This document shows positions 23,676-32,042 of a DNA stretch of 33,801 bases, piece by piece. This DNA is from Rhodospirillales bacterium (lineage in GTDB: Bacteria; Pseudomonadota; Alphaproteobacteria; Rhodospirillales; Casp-alpha2): NCBI GenBank assembly GCA_021775105.1, contig JAJFIJ010000137.1, positions 1-33,801 of the forward strand, given 5' to 3'. The translations under genes were made by a program, and so were the position numbers. The number at the start of each line of letters is the position of its first letter. Position 1 is the first letter of the stretch. The notes beneath the pieces were generated by a model that saw only the letters and a list, made by a program, of their open reading frames with translations, was not told the origin of the DNA and searched no databases.

Positions 23676-24659
23676 ATGAAGAAACTTTTATCAGCAACGA
23701 TAATCGGCGCCATCAGCCTGATAGGCGCGACACTGAGTGGACCGGCTCTGTCGGCAGAAATCGTCCTCAAAGCTGGACATTCGCAAAATGCCGGAGAGCC
23801 CATGGATCTTGGGCTGAAGATGATCAGCGAACATCTTATGAAGGCCACAGGCGGAAAAGCTGAAATTCAGGTTTTCCCGAATATGCAGCTTGGCGGTGAA
23901 GTGGAAATGATCAAGCAGGTGCTGACGGGCAGCCTGGATATCACGTCGCCTTCAAACGCGCCGCTGACCAACTTCGTGCCGGAACTGAAAATCTTCGACA
24001 TGCCGTTCCTGTTCCGCGACGAAGATCACATGATCAAAGTACTGCGCGGCCCCGTTCTGCAAGACATCAACAAGATCGTCTCGAAGCGCGGCATTCGCCT
24101 GCTTGGCGTCTACAATGTCGGTGTCCGCCACATCATGAGCAAGAAGCCCGTCAAGACCATCGAAGATATGCAAGGCCTGAAAATTCGGACCATGCAGAGC
24201 AAGTACCACATGGCCGCCTTCAATGCCTTTGGCGCCAACGCCACGCCGATCAGCTACGCTGAACTATATTCCTCCCTGCAAACCGGCGTAGTTGACGGTG
24301 CGGAAGCTGCCAATACCAACTACTTCGGAAAAAAGTTCTACGAAGTCGCTCCCTATTGGGGCCAGGTCGGCTGGACCATCCTGACCGCGCCGATCATCAT
24401 GTCGGAGAAGAAGTTCGCCAGCTTGCCCGCCGATGTGCAATCTGCGTTGATTGAAGGTGGTAACAAGGCGGCTGCCTGGGAACAGGATCATTACGCAGCC
24501 ATCGACAAGAAGCGCCTTGGTGCGCTGAAGGAAAAAGGTGTGACAATCACCAAACTGGATACCATACCGTTCCAGAAAGCCGCCAAGAAAGTGCATGACG
24601 AATTTTTGACATCCGATGACGAAAAGCGGATTTTGAAAATGATCCAAGACACCAAATAG
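23676..24659 (+). CDS. TRAP transporter substrate-binding protein (DctP family)
   Basis: The 327-residue protein begins with a Sec signal peptide (MKKLLSATIIGAISLIG, cleavage after ALSA). DctP-family sequence follows: LKAGHSQNAGEPMDLGLK, LTGSLDITSP, DMPFLFRDEDHM, and the conserved arginine-bearing KIRTMQSKYHM segment that normally clamps the substrate carboxylate. The ALQ/SSLQTGVVDGAEA motif is also present. It would capture a carboxylate-containing solute in the periplasm and deliver it to the membrane pair encoded next. An AAGGAG motif lies 9 bases before the ATG. The ligand cannot be predicted from sequence alone; TRAP ligands include C4-dicarboxylates, sugar acids, ectoines and 2-oxo acids. 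Confidence 0.93.
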   Translation: MKKLLSATIIGAISLIGATLSGPALSAEIVLKAGHSQNAGEPMDLGLKMISEHLMKATGGKAEIQVFPNMQLGGEVEMIKQVLTGSLDITSPSNAPLTNFVPELKIFDMPFLFRDEDHMIKVLRGPVLQDINKIVSKRGIRLLGVYNVGVRHIMSKKPVKTIEDMQGLKIRTMQSKYHMAAFNAFGANATPISYAELYSSLQTGVVDGAEAANTNYFGKKFYEVAPYWGQVGWTILTAPIIMSEKKFASLPADVQSALIEGGNKAAAWEQDHYAAIDKKRLGALKEKGVTITKLDTIPFQKAAKKVHDEFLTSDDEKRILKMIQDTK

Positions 24660-24731
24660 ACCTCTCCCGTTAGACGCCGTGGTCGGTCGGGACTCCCCTT
24701 GTAAATTCTCAGGGGACTCCCTGGCTGGCCA

Positions 24732-24756
24732 CAGTGCGGTTACAATGACCGCACTG
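24732..24756 (+). promoter_or_regulatory. Intercistronic hairpin after the TRAP binding-protein gene
   Basis: A perfect 9-base inverted repeat (CAGTGCGGT / ACCGCACTG) with a 7-base loop lies in the 127-base gap between binding protein and small permease. No T-run follows. It probably limits read-through or protects the upstream message, as is common after TRAP binding-protein genes. That function is inferred. Confidence 0.55.
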
Positions 24757-24786
24757 AATTTCAGAAGATTACTGCAGGGGGAATAG

Positions 24787-25314
24787 GTGGACAAAGCAAG
24801 GCCCATTCTCGGCAAAACCGTCCATGTGCTGCGCACCGCTGTCGAATGGATTGTGGTCGCCTGCTTCATCTATATGACCTTGGCCGTCCTGGCCCAGGTC
24901 TTCGGGCGCTACGTATTCAATTATTCCATTTCCTGGACCGAGGAGACCGCCAAGTTCGCGCAAACCTGGGTCGTGCTCATGGGCGCCGGCATCACCATGC
25001 GCCGCGGGCTGCACGTGGCCGTCGATGTCCTTGCCGCCATGCTGCCGCTAGGTCTTCGCCGCGCACTGTTGTTGGTGGTTGTCTTCGGCTGTCTCTGGTT
25101 TTTGGGCATCGTCATCTACGGCAGCATTCCGCTGCTCGAACTGGGCTGGATGTTCGAAACCTCCCCGGTGCTTCAGGTTCCCATGTGGATTATCTACCTG
25201 TGCTTGCCGTTCGGGGCTGTTTACTTCGGCATTGAAATTGTCTTGTCGGTGATCAAGCGTTGGGATGACCCGTTCACCCAGCCAGCGCCGTCAGACGCGA
25301 GTAGCGCGTCATGA
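24787..25314 (+). CDS. TRAP transporter small permease (DctQ family)
   Basis: The 175-residue protein has four hydrophobic segments (about residues 17-38, 55-75, 90-115 and 130-155). It carries the family marks FGRYVFNYSISWTEE and RRGLHVAVD. It pairs with the large permease in the inner membrane. The start codon is GTG, preceded by a purine-rich AGGGGGAATAG. It overlaps the large permease start by 4 bases (ATGA), showing translational coupling. Confidence 0.92.
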   Translation: MDKARPILGKTVHVLRTAVEWIVVACFIYMTLAVLAQVFGRYVFNYSISWTEETAKFAQTWVVLMGAGITMRRGLHVAVDVLAAMLPLGLRRALLLVVVFGCLWFLGIVIYGSIPLLELGWMFETSPVLQVPMWIIYLCLPFGAVYFGIEIVLSVIKRWDDPFTQPAPSDASSAS

Positions 25315-26597
25315 TATTTGCCTTTTCCGCGTTCCTGGTTTTTCTCGCCATCGGCACACCCATCGTCTTTGTGCTGGGTATCGCCGCCACGCTGACGTTG
25401 ATGCTGACCCAGCCAGACATCCCCATCACCATCGTCACGCAACGTATCTACGACGGGCTGAATTCTTTTACGATCATGGCGATCCCGTTTTTCGTTTTTG
25501 CCGGCACGATCATGGATGCGGGCGGCATCTCCCGACGCATTGTCGATTTTGCCACCGCCATCGTCGGCTGGATTGTCGGCAGTTTGCTGATGGTATCCGT
25601 GGTGGCGGCAACGAGCCTGGCGGCAATCTCCGGGTCCGGATCGGCGGATGTAGCCGCGATTTCAGCAATCATGCAACCGGAACTGCGGCGTCGTAAGTAT
25701 GATATCGATTTCTCCGCCGCCATCATCGCCTGTGCCGGATCGCTGGCACAGATCATCCCGCCGAGCCTGATGATGGTCATTGTCGCCCTGGTTTCCGATC
25801 TTTCCGTCGGTGCCATGTTCCTGGCTGGCGTCATACCCGGGCTGATGACCGTGCCCGGACTTTTGGCCTCGGCCTACATCCACGCGCGGCGCGGCGGACC
25901 GCAATACCGCGAAGTGCAGCCCTTTACCATGGAGCGGCTACGCAAATCTTTCTTGGCCGCCATCCCTGCGCTCGGCATGCCGGTGATCATTATCGGCGGC
26001 ATCATCGGTGGCGTGTTTACGCCGACGGAAGCCGCCGCCGTGGCGGTTCTGTACGGTCTGTTGATCGCCTTGTTCGTTTATCGCGACCTGAAGGTCCGGC
26101 AATTGCCGGGGCTGATCCTGCAAGCCGCAGCCCTGTCGGCAGCCGTCATGACAATCATCGGCACGGCCAGCATCTTCGGTTGGTTGGTAGCCAGCGCCAA
26201 CGTGCCGGCGCATTTGGCCGCCTGGATCAAAACCATCACCTCCCAGGCCTGGACTTTCCTTATTCTGGTCAACGTGCTGCTCATGCTGATCGGCATGTTC
26301 ATGGAGAGCTTGGCGGCGATCCTCATTTTGGTCCCGGTACTCATGCCCATCGCCATCAGCTTCGGCATCGATCCCATCCACTTCGGCTTGGTCGTCGTCA
26401 TGAACTTTGCCATTGGTATGGTGACGCCGCCTTATGGTATCACGCTGTTCGTCGCATCCAGTGTTGCGGAGCGTAACATCATCCAGGTTTCGCGGCGCAT
26501 CTTCTGGCCGTGGCTGATGATGACCCTCATTCTATTGCTCGTCACCTTCGTCCCCGAGATCGGCCTGTTCCTGCCGCGCCTCGCGGGCCTGTTATAG
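25311..26597 (+). CDS. TRAP transporter large permease (DctM family)
   Basis: The 428-residue protein is almost entirely hydrophobic with about 12 membrane segments and typical DctM motifs: IPFFVFAGTIMDAGGISRRI, ATSLAAISGSGSADVAAI, IIPPSLMMV, GIIGGVFTPTEAAAVAVLYG and MVTPPYGITLFVASSVA. It uses the sodium gradient to move the solute across the inner membrane with its small partner. The length is normal and no breaks are seen. The hydantoinase gene follows after 12 bases, strongly suggesting that the imported solute or its product is a hydantoinase substrate. Confidence 0.94.
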   Translation: MIFAFSAFLVFLAIGTPIVFVLGIAATLTLMLTQPDIPITIVTQRIYDGLNSFTIMAIPFFVFAGTIMDAGGISRRIVDFATAIVGWIVGSLLMVSVVAATSLAAISGSGSADVAAISAIMQPELRRRKYDIDFSAAIIACAGSLAQIIPPSLMMVIVALVSDLSVGAMFLAGVIPGLMTVPGLLASAYIHARRGGPQYREVQPFTMERLRKSFLAAIPALGMPVIIIGGIIGGVFTPTEAAAVAVLYGLLIALFVYRDLKVRQLPGLILQAAALSAAVMTIIGTASIFGWLVASANVPAHLAAWIKTITSQAWTFLILVNVLLMLIGMFMESLAAILILVPVLMPIAISFGIDPIHFGLVVVMNFAIGMVTPPYGITLFVASSVAERNIIQVSRRIFWPWLMMTLILLLVTFVPEIGLFLPRLAGLL

Positions 26598-26609
26598 GGA
26601 ACAGTTGTC

Positions 26610-28052
26610 ATGACCAAATTCGACCTGATCATCAAAGGCGGCCGCGTCGCCACGGCTGCCGACGTCTTCCATTGTGATATCGGCATCAAGGATGGCCGCA
26701 TCACTGCCCTGGCTGATAATCTCGACGGTGCGGACGAGGTGATTGATGTAGCTGGCGCGACCATAACACCGGGTGGTGTCGATGCCCATTGCCACCTGGA
26801 TCAACCGTCCATGGACGGCTCTGTGTGCGCCGATGATTTTACTTCTGGGACACGTTCGGCCGCTGCCGGCGGTACGACAACAGTGATTCCCTTCGCCTTG
26901 CAAATGCGTGGCCTCAGCCTCAAGGAAGCCGTCGACGACTACCACAAGCGTTCCGATGGCAAAGCCTTGGTAGATTACGCCTTCCACCTGATCGTCACCG
27001 ACGCAACACCGCAGGTCTGCGGCCAGGAACTACCAGCGTTGCTGCAGGATGGCTATTCATCGTTCAAGATTTATATGACCTACGATGACCTTAAACTCGA
27101 CGACGGCCAGATCCTCGACGTCCTGGCCGTCGCCCGCCGTCATCAAGGCATGGTGATGATCCATGCTGAAAACAGCGAATGCATAACCTGGCTGACGGAC
27201 AAGCTGGAGCAAGCCGGCAAGTTGGCACCGAAATACCATGCGACGTCGCGGCCCGGCCCGGTCGAGCGCGAAGCCACTCACCGTGCGATCACATTGGCGG
27301 AATTGATCGATGTTCCCATCCTCATCGTTCATGTGTCCTCAGAACAGGCAGTTCAAGAGATACAACGCGCGCAGCGCCGCGGCCTAAAAATTTATGGCGA
27401 AACGTGCCCACAATACCTGTTCCTCACCGAGGACGATTTAGATAAGCCCGGCTTCGAGGGTGCCAAGTGCATCTGCAGCCCGCCCCCCCGGGATAAGGAA
27501 AACCAACAAGTGATTTGGGACGGATTGACCAACGGTACGTTCCAAGTGGTGTCGTCCGATCACGCACCCAGTCGCTATAACGACCCGCAAGGCAAGATGT
27601 TGCAGGGGACGGAAGCCTCTTTCCGTATCGTGCCGAACGGCATCCCGGGGATTGAAACCCGCCTTCCGCTATTGTTCTCTGAAGGCGTTGGCAAGGGGCG
27701 CATTGATCTGCAAACTTTTGTCGCCCTGACCGCGTCGAACGCCGCTAAAATATACGGCCTCTACCCGCGCAAGGGCACCATTGCGGTCGGCGCTGATGCG
27801 GATATAGTTATCTGGGATGATCATCGGAAGGTCACGATCACCAACGATATTCTCCACCATAACGTCGACTATACGCCCTACGAAGGTATTGAGGTGACCG
27901 GTTGGCCGCGCACGGTACTCAGTCGTGGACAAGTTGTCGTTGAGGATGGTGAGGTCAAAGGCAAAGCCGGCCACGGCCAGTTTCTGCCATGCGATCCGCC
28001 GGAGAAAGCCGCGCCCCTTGGCCGGTCCGTGACGGATTTCCAACCCGCATAA
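26610..28052 (+). CDS. hydA: Dihydropyrimidinase / D-hydantoinase
   Basis: The 480-residue protein has all the dihydropyrimidinase metal ligands: H60-x-H62 (DAHCHLD), the carbamylated lysine K153 (FKIYMTYDD), His in MIHAEN, His in VHVSSE and the catalytic Asp in SSDHAPSR. It hydrolyses cyclic ureides (5,6-dihydropyrimidines, hydantoins) to N-carbamoyl amino acids. Length and end (the ADIVIWD beta-sandwich return) are normal for the family. A GGGA lies 9 bases before the ATG. It is the last gene of the TRAP array. A hydrolase of the class that removes the carbamoyl group begins at 33219, about 5 kb further on. Allantoinase is a less likely alternative because the PPPRDKENQ segment and YMTYDD lysine motif favour dihydropyrimidinase. 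Confidence 0.92.
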   Translation: MTKFDLIIKGGRVATAADVFHCDIGIKDGRITALADNLDGADEVIDVAGATITPGGVDAHCHLDQPSMDGSVCADDFTSGTRSAAAGGTTTVIPFALQMRGLSLKEAVDDYHKRSDGKALVDYAFHLIVTDATPQVCGQELPALLQDGYSSFKIYMTYDDLKLDDGQILDVLAVARRHQGMVMIHAENSECITWLTDKLEQAGKLAPKYHATSRPGPVEREATHRAITLAELIDVPILIVHVSSEQAVQEIQRAQRRGLKIYGETCPQYLFLTEDDLDKPGFEGAKCICSPPPRDKENQQVIWDGLTNGTFQVVSSDHAPSRYNDPQGKMLQGTEASFRIVPNGIPGIETRLPLLFSEGVGKGRIDLQTFVALTASNAAKIYGLYPRKGTIAVGADADIVIWDDHRKVTITNDILHHNVDYTPYEGIEVTGWPRTVLSRGQVVVEDGEVKGKAGHGQFLPCDPPEKAAPLGRSVTDFQPA

Positions 28053-28063
28053 ATTCTGGATGT

Positions 28064-28828
28064 TTATTTACCGGTAAACTTCGCTGGCCGTTTTTCAACG
28101 AACGCAGCAATGCCTTCATCGTGATCGTCTGTTTGCCACAAAAGAAGTTTACGTTCCAAGCTGAGGCTCTCATCTAAGGGTCTGCCATAGGTCATGAGGA
28201 TTTCCTCCTTGGCCATGCGGACCGCAATCGGTGAATTGACAGCAATTATTCCCGCAATTTCGATGGCCCGGGCCACAGTTTGCTCTTTTGGTGTGACCTC
28301 AACGGCAAGGCCCCAGTCACAGGCTGTTTCAGCGTCGATAAATTCGCCGCTCAAGACCATCTTCATGGCCCGCGCCTTGCCGATGGCACGAGGCAGGCGC
28401 TGGGTACCACCGTCGCCCGGAAAGGCCGCGATCTTCACCTCCGGTGTCCCGAATTGCGCGTCCTCCCCGGCAATAACGATATCACAGAGCAGTGTCAGTT
28501 CGCAGCCCCCTCCAAGGGCATAGCCATTGACCGCCGCTATCAAGGGCTTTGGAAATTTTTCAATGGTCTTCCAAGCCTTTAGGCGATCGGCGGCCGCCCA
28601 CATGGGGAAGCCATCTTCCGGCATCTCCTTGATATCGGCTCCGGCGGAAAAGGCCCGGTCGTCGCCAGTTATAACCACGCAGCGGATTTCGTCGTTTGCC
28701 GCCGCCTCGTCAAGTGCCGCCGCAACATCAACCAATAATGATTTGGAAAGCGCGTTCAGTGCCTTGGCCCGATTCAACGAAATCAGCAGAACATGATTAG
28801 CAGGTGTTGTGACGTTGATATTTGCCAT
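28064..28828 (-). CDS. Enoyl-CoA hydratase/isomerase family protein
   Basis: The 254-residue crotonase-fold protein has both oxyanion-hole segments (AFSAGADIKE and ALGGGCEL). Both catalytic glutamates of classical enoyl-CoA hydratase are also present, E110 and E130 (GTPEVKIAAFPGDGGTQRLPR region), so hydratase activity is likely. The start at 28828 has a GAGG motif 9 bases upstream; an ATG at 28834 is too close to that site, and the longer frame to 28900 overlaps the reductase gene. It lies 11 bases after the aldo/keto reductase and shares its operon. It converges on the hydantoinase with only 11 bases between stops. With the CoA-transferase and MaoC protein it points to an acyl-CoA branch. 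Confidence 0.9.
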   Translation of the reverse strand: MANINVTTPANHVLLISLNRAKALNALSKSLLVDVAAALDEAAANDEIRCVVITGDDRAFSAGADIKEMPEDGFPMWAAADRLKAWKTIEKFPKPLIAAVNGYALGGGCELTLLCDIVIAGEDAQFGTPEVKIAAFPGDGGTQRLPRAIGKARAMKMVLSGEFIDAETACDWGLAVEVTPKEQTVARAIEIAGIIAVNSPIAVRMAKEEILMTYGRPLDESLSLERKLLLWQTDDHDEGIAAFVEKRPAKFTGK

Positions 28829-28839
28829 TGGCATTGTCC

Positions 28840-29865
28840 TCAATTCTTGGGTATTGGAGCCTCGACATGAATGAGGCTTTCGTGTCGCAACTCCAACCAT
28901 AGGTCTTCGGGGAGTTTCTCGTCAAACATCGCCAAGGTTCGATGCACGTCGGCGGCGGATTTCATACCTGGGAGAACACTGGCAACAACCGGATGAGCGA
29001 GCGGGAATTGCAGCGCCACAGCCGCAAGGGAAGCCTTGTGTGATGCCGCGATCAGTTGCATGCGGCGCACCTTGTCTACTATTTCCGGTGGCGGTACAGC
29101 ATCGAAATAGGTCGTCCCGTTAACGGGGCCGCGTGCAAGGATTCCCGAATTATAAGGTGCGCCAACGATGATGCCGACACCACGTTGCTCACAGTTTGGC
29201 AAAAAGGTCGTCAATGAGTCATGCTCAAGCAAGGTGTAGCGCCCGGCAAGCAGGAAACAATCAAAATCGGCGGCTTCCAGACACGCTGCACATACTTCCC
29301 AGTCATTTACCCCGACGCCCACTGCGGTGATGGTGCCGTTGTCGCGAAGTTTTGCCAAAGCCGGATAGGCCCCCTCCATTGCTTCCCGAAAGCGCAGGCC
29401 CTGATCGCCGGCCTGATTGTGTGGATCGATGTCGTGTATCAATGCGAGATCAATCCGATCCAGATTCAGGCGCTGCAGGCTTTCGTCCATGGACCGCATG
29501 ACGCCGTCATAACTGTAGTCGTAACGAACCTGAAACGGCAGGCGGTGGGCATCATCTGAAGGCAAGGTGTGGCCAGAAGGCAACGGGTCCAAGAGCCGCC
29601 CGACCTTGGTCGACAGGACGAATTCCTGACGGGGCCGACCCGAAAGCGCTCGGCCCATGCGTTGTTCTCCCAATCCATTGCCGTAAAGCGGTGCCGTGTC
29701 GAAATAACGGACCCCTGCCGTATAACTTTTGTCGACGGCATCGAAGGCATCCGAGTCCGATACCGGGCCATACAGATTTCCGACTTTGGAACCGCCGAAG
29801 CCGAGCGCCGTAAGGGTTAATTTGGTTCGGCCAAGTAAACGCCGTTCTTTGGGACTTGTTCCCAT
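28840..29865 (-). CDS. Aldo/keto reductase (aldose dehydrogenase-like)
   Basis: The protein of about 341 residues has the aldo/keto reductase tetrad: D56 and Y61 (FDTAPLYGNG), K87 (STKVGR) and H144 (ALIHDID). The pattern GLGEQRMGRAL and the insert PLPSGHTLPSDDAHR after the lysine strand resemble the L-fucose or D-threo-aldose 1-dehydrogenase group. It should oxidise or reduce a sugar- or hydroxyacid-type carbonyl with NAD(P). The ATG at 29865 is preferred over an in-frame TTG at 29880. It is the first gene of a two-gene operon with the enoyl-CoA hydratase and divergent from the third GntR gene. Confidence 0.88.
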   Translation of the reverse strand: MGTSPKERRLLGRTKLTLTALGFGGSKVGNLYGPVSDSDAFDAVDKSYTAGVRYFDTAPLYGNGLGEQRMGRALSGRPRQEFVLSTKVGRLLDPLPSGHTLPSDDAHRLPFQVRYDYSYDGVMRSMDESLQRLNLDRIDLALIHDIDPHNQAGDQGLRFREAMEGAYPALAKLRDNGTITAVGVGVNDWEVCAACLEAADFDCFLLAGRYTLLEHDSLTTFLPNCEQRGVGIIVGAPYNSGILARGPVNGTTYFDAVPPPEIVDKVRRMQLIAASHKASLAAVALQFPLAHPVVASVLPGMKSAADVHRTLAMFDEKLPEDLWLELRHESLIHVEAPIPKN

Positions 29866-30085
29866 CGCCTGCAATTCCAAAAGGATTTGTTGATGTGATG
29901 ATAGTGTCTGAAGATTACGTCATGCACAACGAGGGCATTGTTAAAGGAGAGCGGTCATATTGTTCAACTGGCGTACATATAATATACTAATTAAATTCTT
30001 ATTACATACATATGATATTCGTGGAATAAATAATTTTCTGACCTCGACACAGCAACTAATTTTGAACAGCTTTATGGAGTTGATC
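29866..30085. promoter_or_regulatory. Divergent regulatory region between aldo/keto reductase and GntR genes
   Basis: The 220-base gap has no gene. It contains GTACATATAATATAC at 29973-29987, an imperfect palindrome (five of seven pairs), and CATATG within 30009-30014, in AT-rich surroundings. These are candidate sites for the adjacent FCD GntR regulator. Confidence 0.4.
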
Positions 30086-30826
30086 ATGAATGAACCCTCG
30101 AAAAAGTCCAAACCCGTAACGCCCCGTACGCGCGGTGAAGGCGCGATACGGGTGTACAATAAATTGCGGGAGGACATCCTTCGCATGAACCTTGAGCCTG
30201 GAGAGTTGCTCGACGATGTTAAAATTGGCAAGCAGTTTAATCTCTCCAGATCCCCGGTCCGCGAGGCGTTGATACGATTGTCGGCCGAAGGTCTGGTTAA
30301 AACGCTACCGAACAAAAGCACTTTGGTCGCGCCTATCAACATTGTAGAGTTTTCTCAGTTTATTGATGCTCTGGATTTGATGCAACGCGCGACCACCCGC
30401 CTTGCAGCTAAACTGAGGACCGGGCAGGAACTTCAGGACATCAAGGACAAACAGAAAATGTTTGACAATGCCCTTGCCAAACGCGATGCCCTGATGATGA
30501 TTGAAGCCAACTACGGGTTTCATGTTGCGATCAGCATAGCCGGGAAAAATTCGTATTTTACACAATTCACCGCCCGCCTTCTTGATGAAGGGCGGCGCAT
30601 GTTACGTCTGTATTTCCGCTCCTTTGTAGATACGCTTCCCCCTGAAATTGCAGATGAACATAACCAGTTGATCAAGGCCATTGAAGACCGGAACGAGGAT
30701 CTGGCGGAACAACTGGCACATCAGCACGTCATTCAGGTCAGTGATTCTTTCCTGTCTTCGCTTGGTGTCCGACATACATCCGAAATGGCTATAGAGGCGT
30801 TAGGTGAACAGGCTTTGTCACGTTAA
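30086..30826 (+). CDS. GntR-family transcriptional regulator, FCD subfamily (third)
   Basis: The 246-residue protein has a lysine/proline-rich start, a winged helix (DVKIGKQFNLSRSPVREALI) and an FCD domain. Potential metal ligands are NYGFHVAIS (His), ADEHNQLI (His) and LAHQHVIQ (His). It differs from the other two GntR proteins by lacking the LFEI segment, and it reads LLDDVKIG where they have ESQLA or ERKLA. The ATG at 30086 has GGAG six bases upstream; the frame remains open to 29960 but the added residues are unlike the family. It is divergent from the reductase/hydratase operon, which it probably controls. Confidence 0.88.
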   Translation: MNEPSKKSKPVTPRTRGEGAIRVYNKLREDILRMNLEPGELLDDVKIGKQFNLSRSPVREALIRLSAEGLVKTLPNKSTLVAPINIVEFSQFIDALDLMQRATTRLAAKLRTGQELQDIKDKQKMFDNALAKRDALMMIEANYGFHVAISIAGKNSYFTQFTARLLDEGRRMLRLYFRSFVDTLPPEIADEHNQLIKAIEDRNEDLAEQLAHQHVIQVSDSFLSSLGVRHTSEMAIEALGEQALSR

Positions 30827-30899
30827 CAGGCCATCCTCTGACAATGCCATACAATGTGTTCTCTCACGACGCCGAACAAAAAACCTACCCCTTCAGCAA

Positions 30900-31077
30900 A
30901 CAAATAATTTCCCTGGTATCGATTTTGAATTCCCTGTTCCCTATAGAATATTACCCTGTTATTTTTTTAGGGAAATTCCGCTGAATGTTAAGGAAACCCT
31001 GCGGTCACGGAGGCCATTTTCGGACAATGGTACAAATCTTAGATTATTTCCCTGTATTTTCCCTGTTTAACAGGGAA
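30900..31077. repeat. Cluster of TTCCCTG/CAGGGAA repeats
   Basis: At least seven copies of TTCCCT or its complement AGGGAA fall within about 170 bases. They end in a near-perfect palindrome TTCCCTGTTTAACAGGGAA (31059-31077, 9-base arms around one base). No believable gene covers the region. The pattern looks like an intergenic repeat family; I cannot name it. It lies immediately upstream of the insertion sequence. Confidence 0.5.
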
Positions 31078-31089
31078 TTTCTTGGAGGC

Positions 31090-31137
31090 GAGTTCGCTTG
31101 AGACTGCGCCCACCACCACTCTTCTCCGTGCGAACTC
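31090..31137. repeat. Spaced inverted repeat beside the IS6 element
   Basis: GAGTTCGC at 31090-31097 and GCGAACTC at 31130-31137 form an 8-base perfect inverted repeat around a 32-base spacer, ending 7 bases before the left end of the insertion sequence. It may belong to the same repeat unit as the TTCCCTG cluster. Its function is unknown. Confidence 0.35.
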
Positions 31138-31144
31138 TCGCTCA

Positions 31145-31954
31145 GGGCACTGTCAGAGGAAACAAACTTGAGTCATCAATGCTTGTTTCGTAGCTTCTCG
31201 AGATGAGAAACCCATTCCGTTACTTCAAGACTTCACCCGAGATTATTCGCTTGGCAGTGATGATGTATATTCGTTTTCCTCTGTCGCTGCGGCAGGTCGA
31301 GGATCTGCTCCACGAACGCGGCATCGATATTTGCCATGAGACGGTGCGTGCATGGTGGAACCGGTTCGGGCCAGTGTTTGCGGCAGAGATTAGGAAAAAG
31401 CGAGTTGAATCTGCGCGGATTCATATCCAATGGCGTTGGCACCTTGATGAGGTATTTGTTCGAATTAGTGGTGAAACTCACTACCTCTGGCGCGCCATTG
31501 ACCACGAAGGAGAAATCCTGGAGGCGTTTGTTACCAAACGACGGGATCGCAAGGCAGCATTGAAATTCCTACGTAAAACAATGAAACGTCACGGGCTTCC
31601 TAAAGCAATTGTTACTGACAAACTTCGGTCTTACCGAGCCGCTATGAAGGTGATCGGAAATGAGGTTATTCAAGAGACAGGAAGATGGCTTAATAATCGG
31701 GCTGAGAACTCACATCAACCATTCCGACGACGAGAATATGCGATGGCAAGATTTCGAGACGCAAAGGCGTTGCAGATATTCGCTTCAATTCACTCGTCAA
31801 TTTACAACCATTTCAACCATGACCGGCATTTAGTTCCCCGCAATATTTTCAAAGAAACCCGGTCTGCTGGCCTAGCTGAATGGCGTCAATTCGCCGCTTG
31901 ATATTTATTGATCAGAGCATGCGCAGGCGCACTGCTATTTCTCTGACATCGCCC
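31145..31954 (+). mobile_element. IS6-family insertion sequence, apparently complete
   Basis: The element is 810 bases, the normal IS6 size, with one transposase gene. The left end GGGCACTGTCAGAGGAAAC and the complement of the right end GGGCGATGTCAGAGAAATA agree at 14 of 19 positions, giving imperfect terminal repeats. The flanking 8-mers (CTCGCTCA and CAACTAAC) do not match, so there is no target duplication. That is compatible with cointegrate-type IS6 transposition followed by recombination, or with age. It separates the third GntR gene and repeat tract from the LysR gene. Confidence 0.8.
31203..31901 (+). CDS. IS6-family transposase
   Basis: The 232-residue protein is a full-length IS6 transposase. 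It has an N-terminal helix-turn-helix (SLRQVEDLLHERGIDICHET) and the DDE catalytic core with D82 (WHLDEVF), D139 (IVTDKLRSY) and E168 (NNRAENSHQP). The W-R-AID strand between D82 and D139 is also typical. No frameshift or missing catalytic residue is seen, so it may be active. The ATG has no strong Shine-Dalgarno, which is common for transposases. Confidence 0.93.
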   Translation: MRNPFRYFKTSPEIIRLAVMMYIRFPLSLRQVEDLLHERGIDICHETVRAWWNRFGPVFAAEIRKKRVESARIHIQWRWHLDEVFVRISGETHYLWRAIDHEGEILEAFVTKRRDRKAALKFLRKTMKRHGLPKAIVTDKLRSYRAAMKVIGNEVIQETGRWLNNRAENSHQPFRRREYAMARFRDAKALQIFASIHSSIYNHFNHDRHLVPRNIFKETRSAGLAEWRQFAA

Positions 31955-32042
31955 CAACTAACGTTAAAATTATGGAGCTAGATTAAATTCAGGTAATGTA
32001 AATCAGGCCTCGAGGTGGTTGCAGACCGCAACGGAGGAAAGA

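Noticed and set aside
28067-28078. Palindrome TTTACCGGTAAA
   Set aside because: It is the last codons of the enoyl-CoA hydratase gene; it is short, lacks a T-run and has no sign of being an operator.
30804-31070. An 88-codon open frame after the third GntR gene
   Set aside because: It overlaps the GntR stop region and runs through the TTCCCTG repeats; its composition is set by the repeats and no domain is visible.
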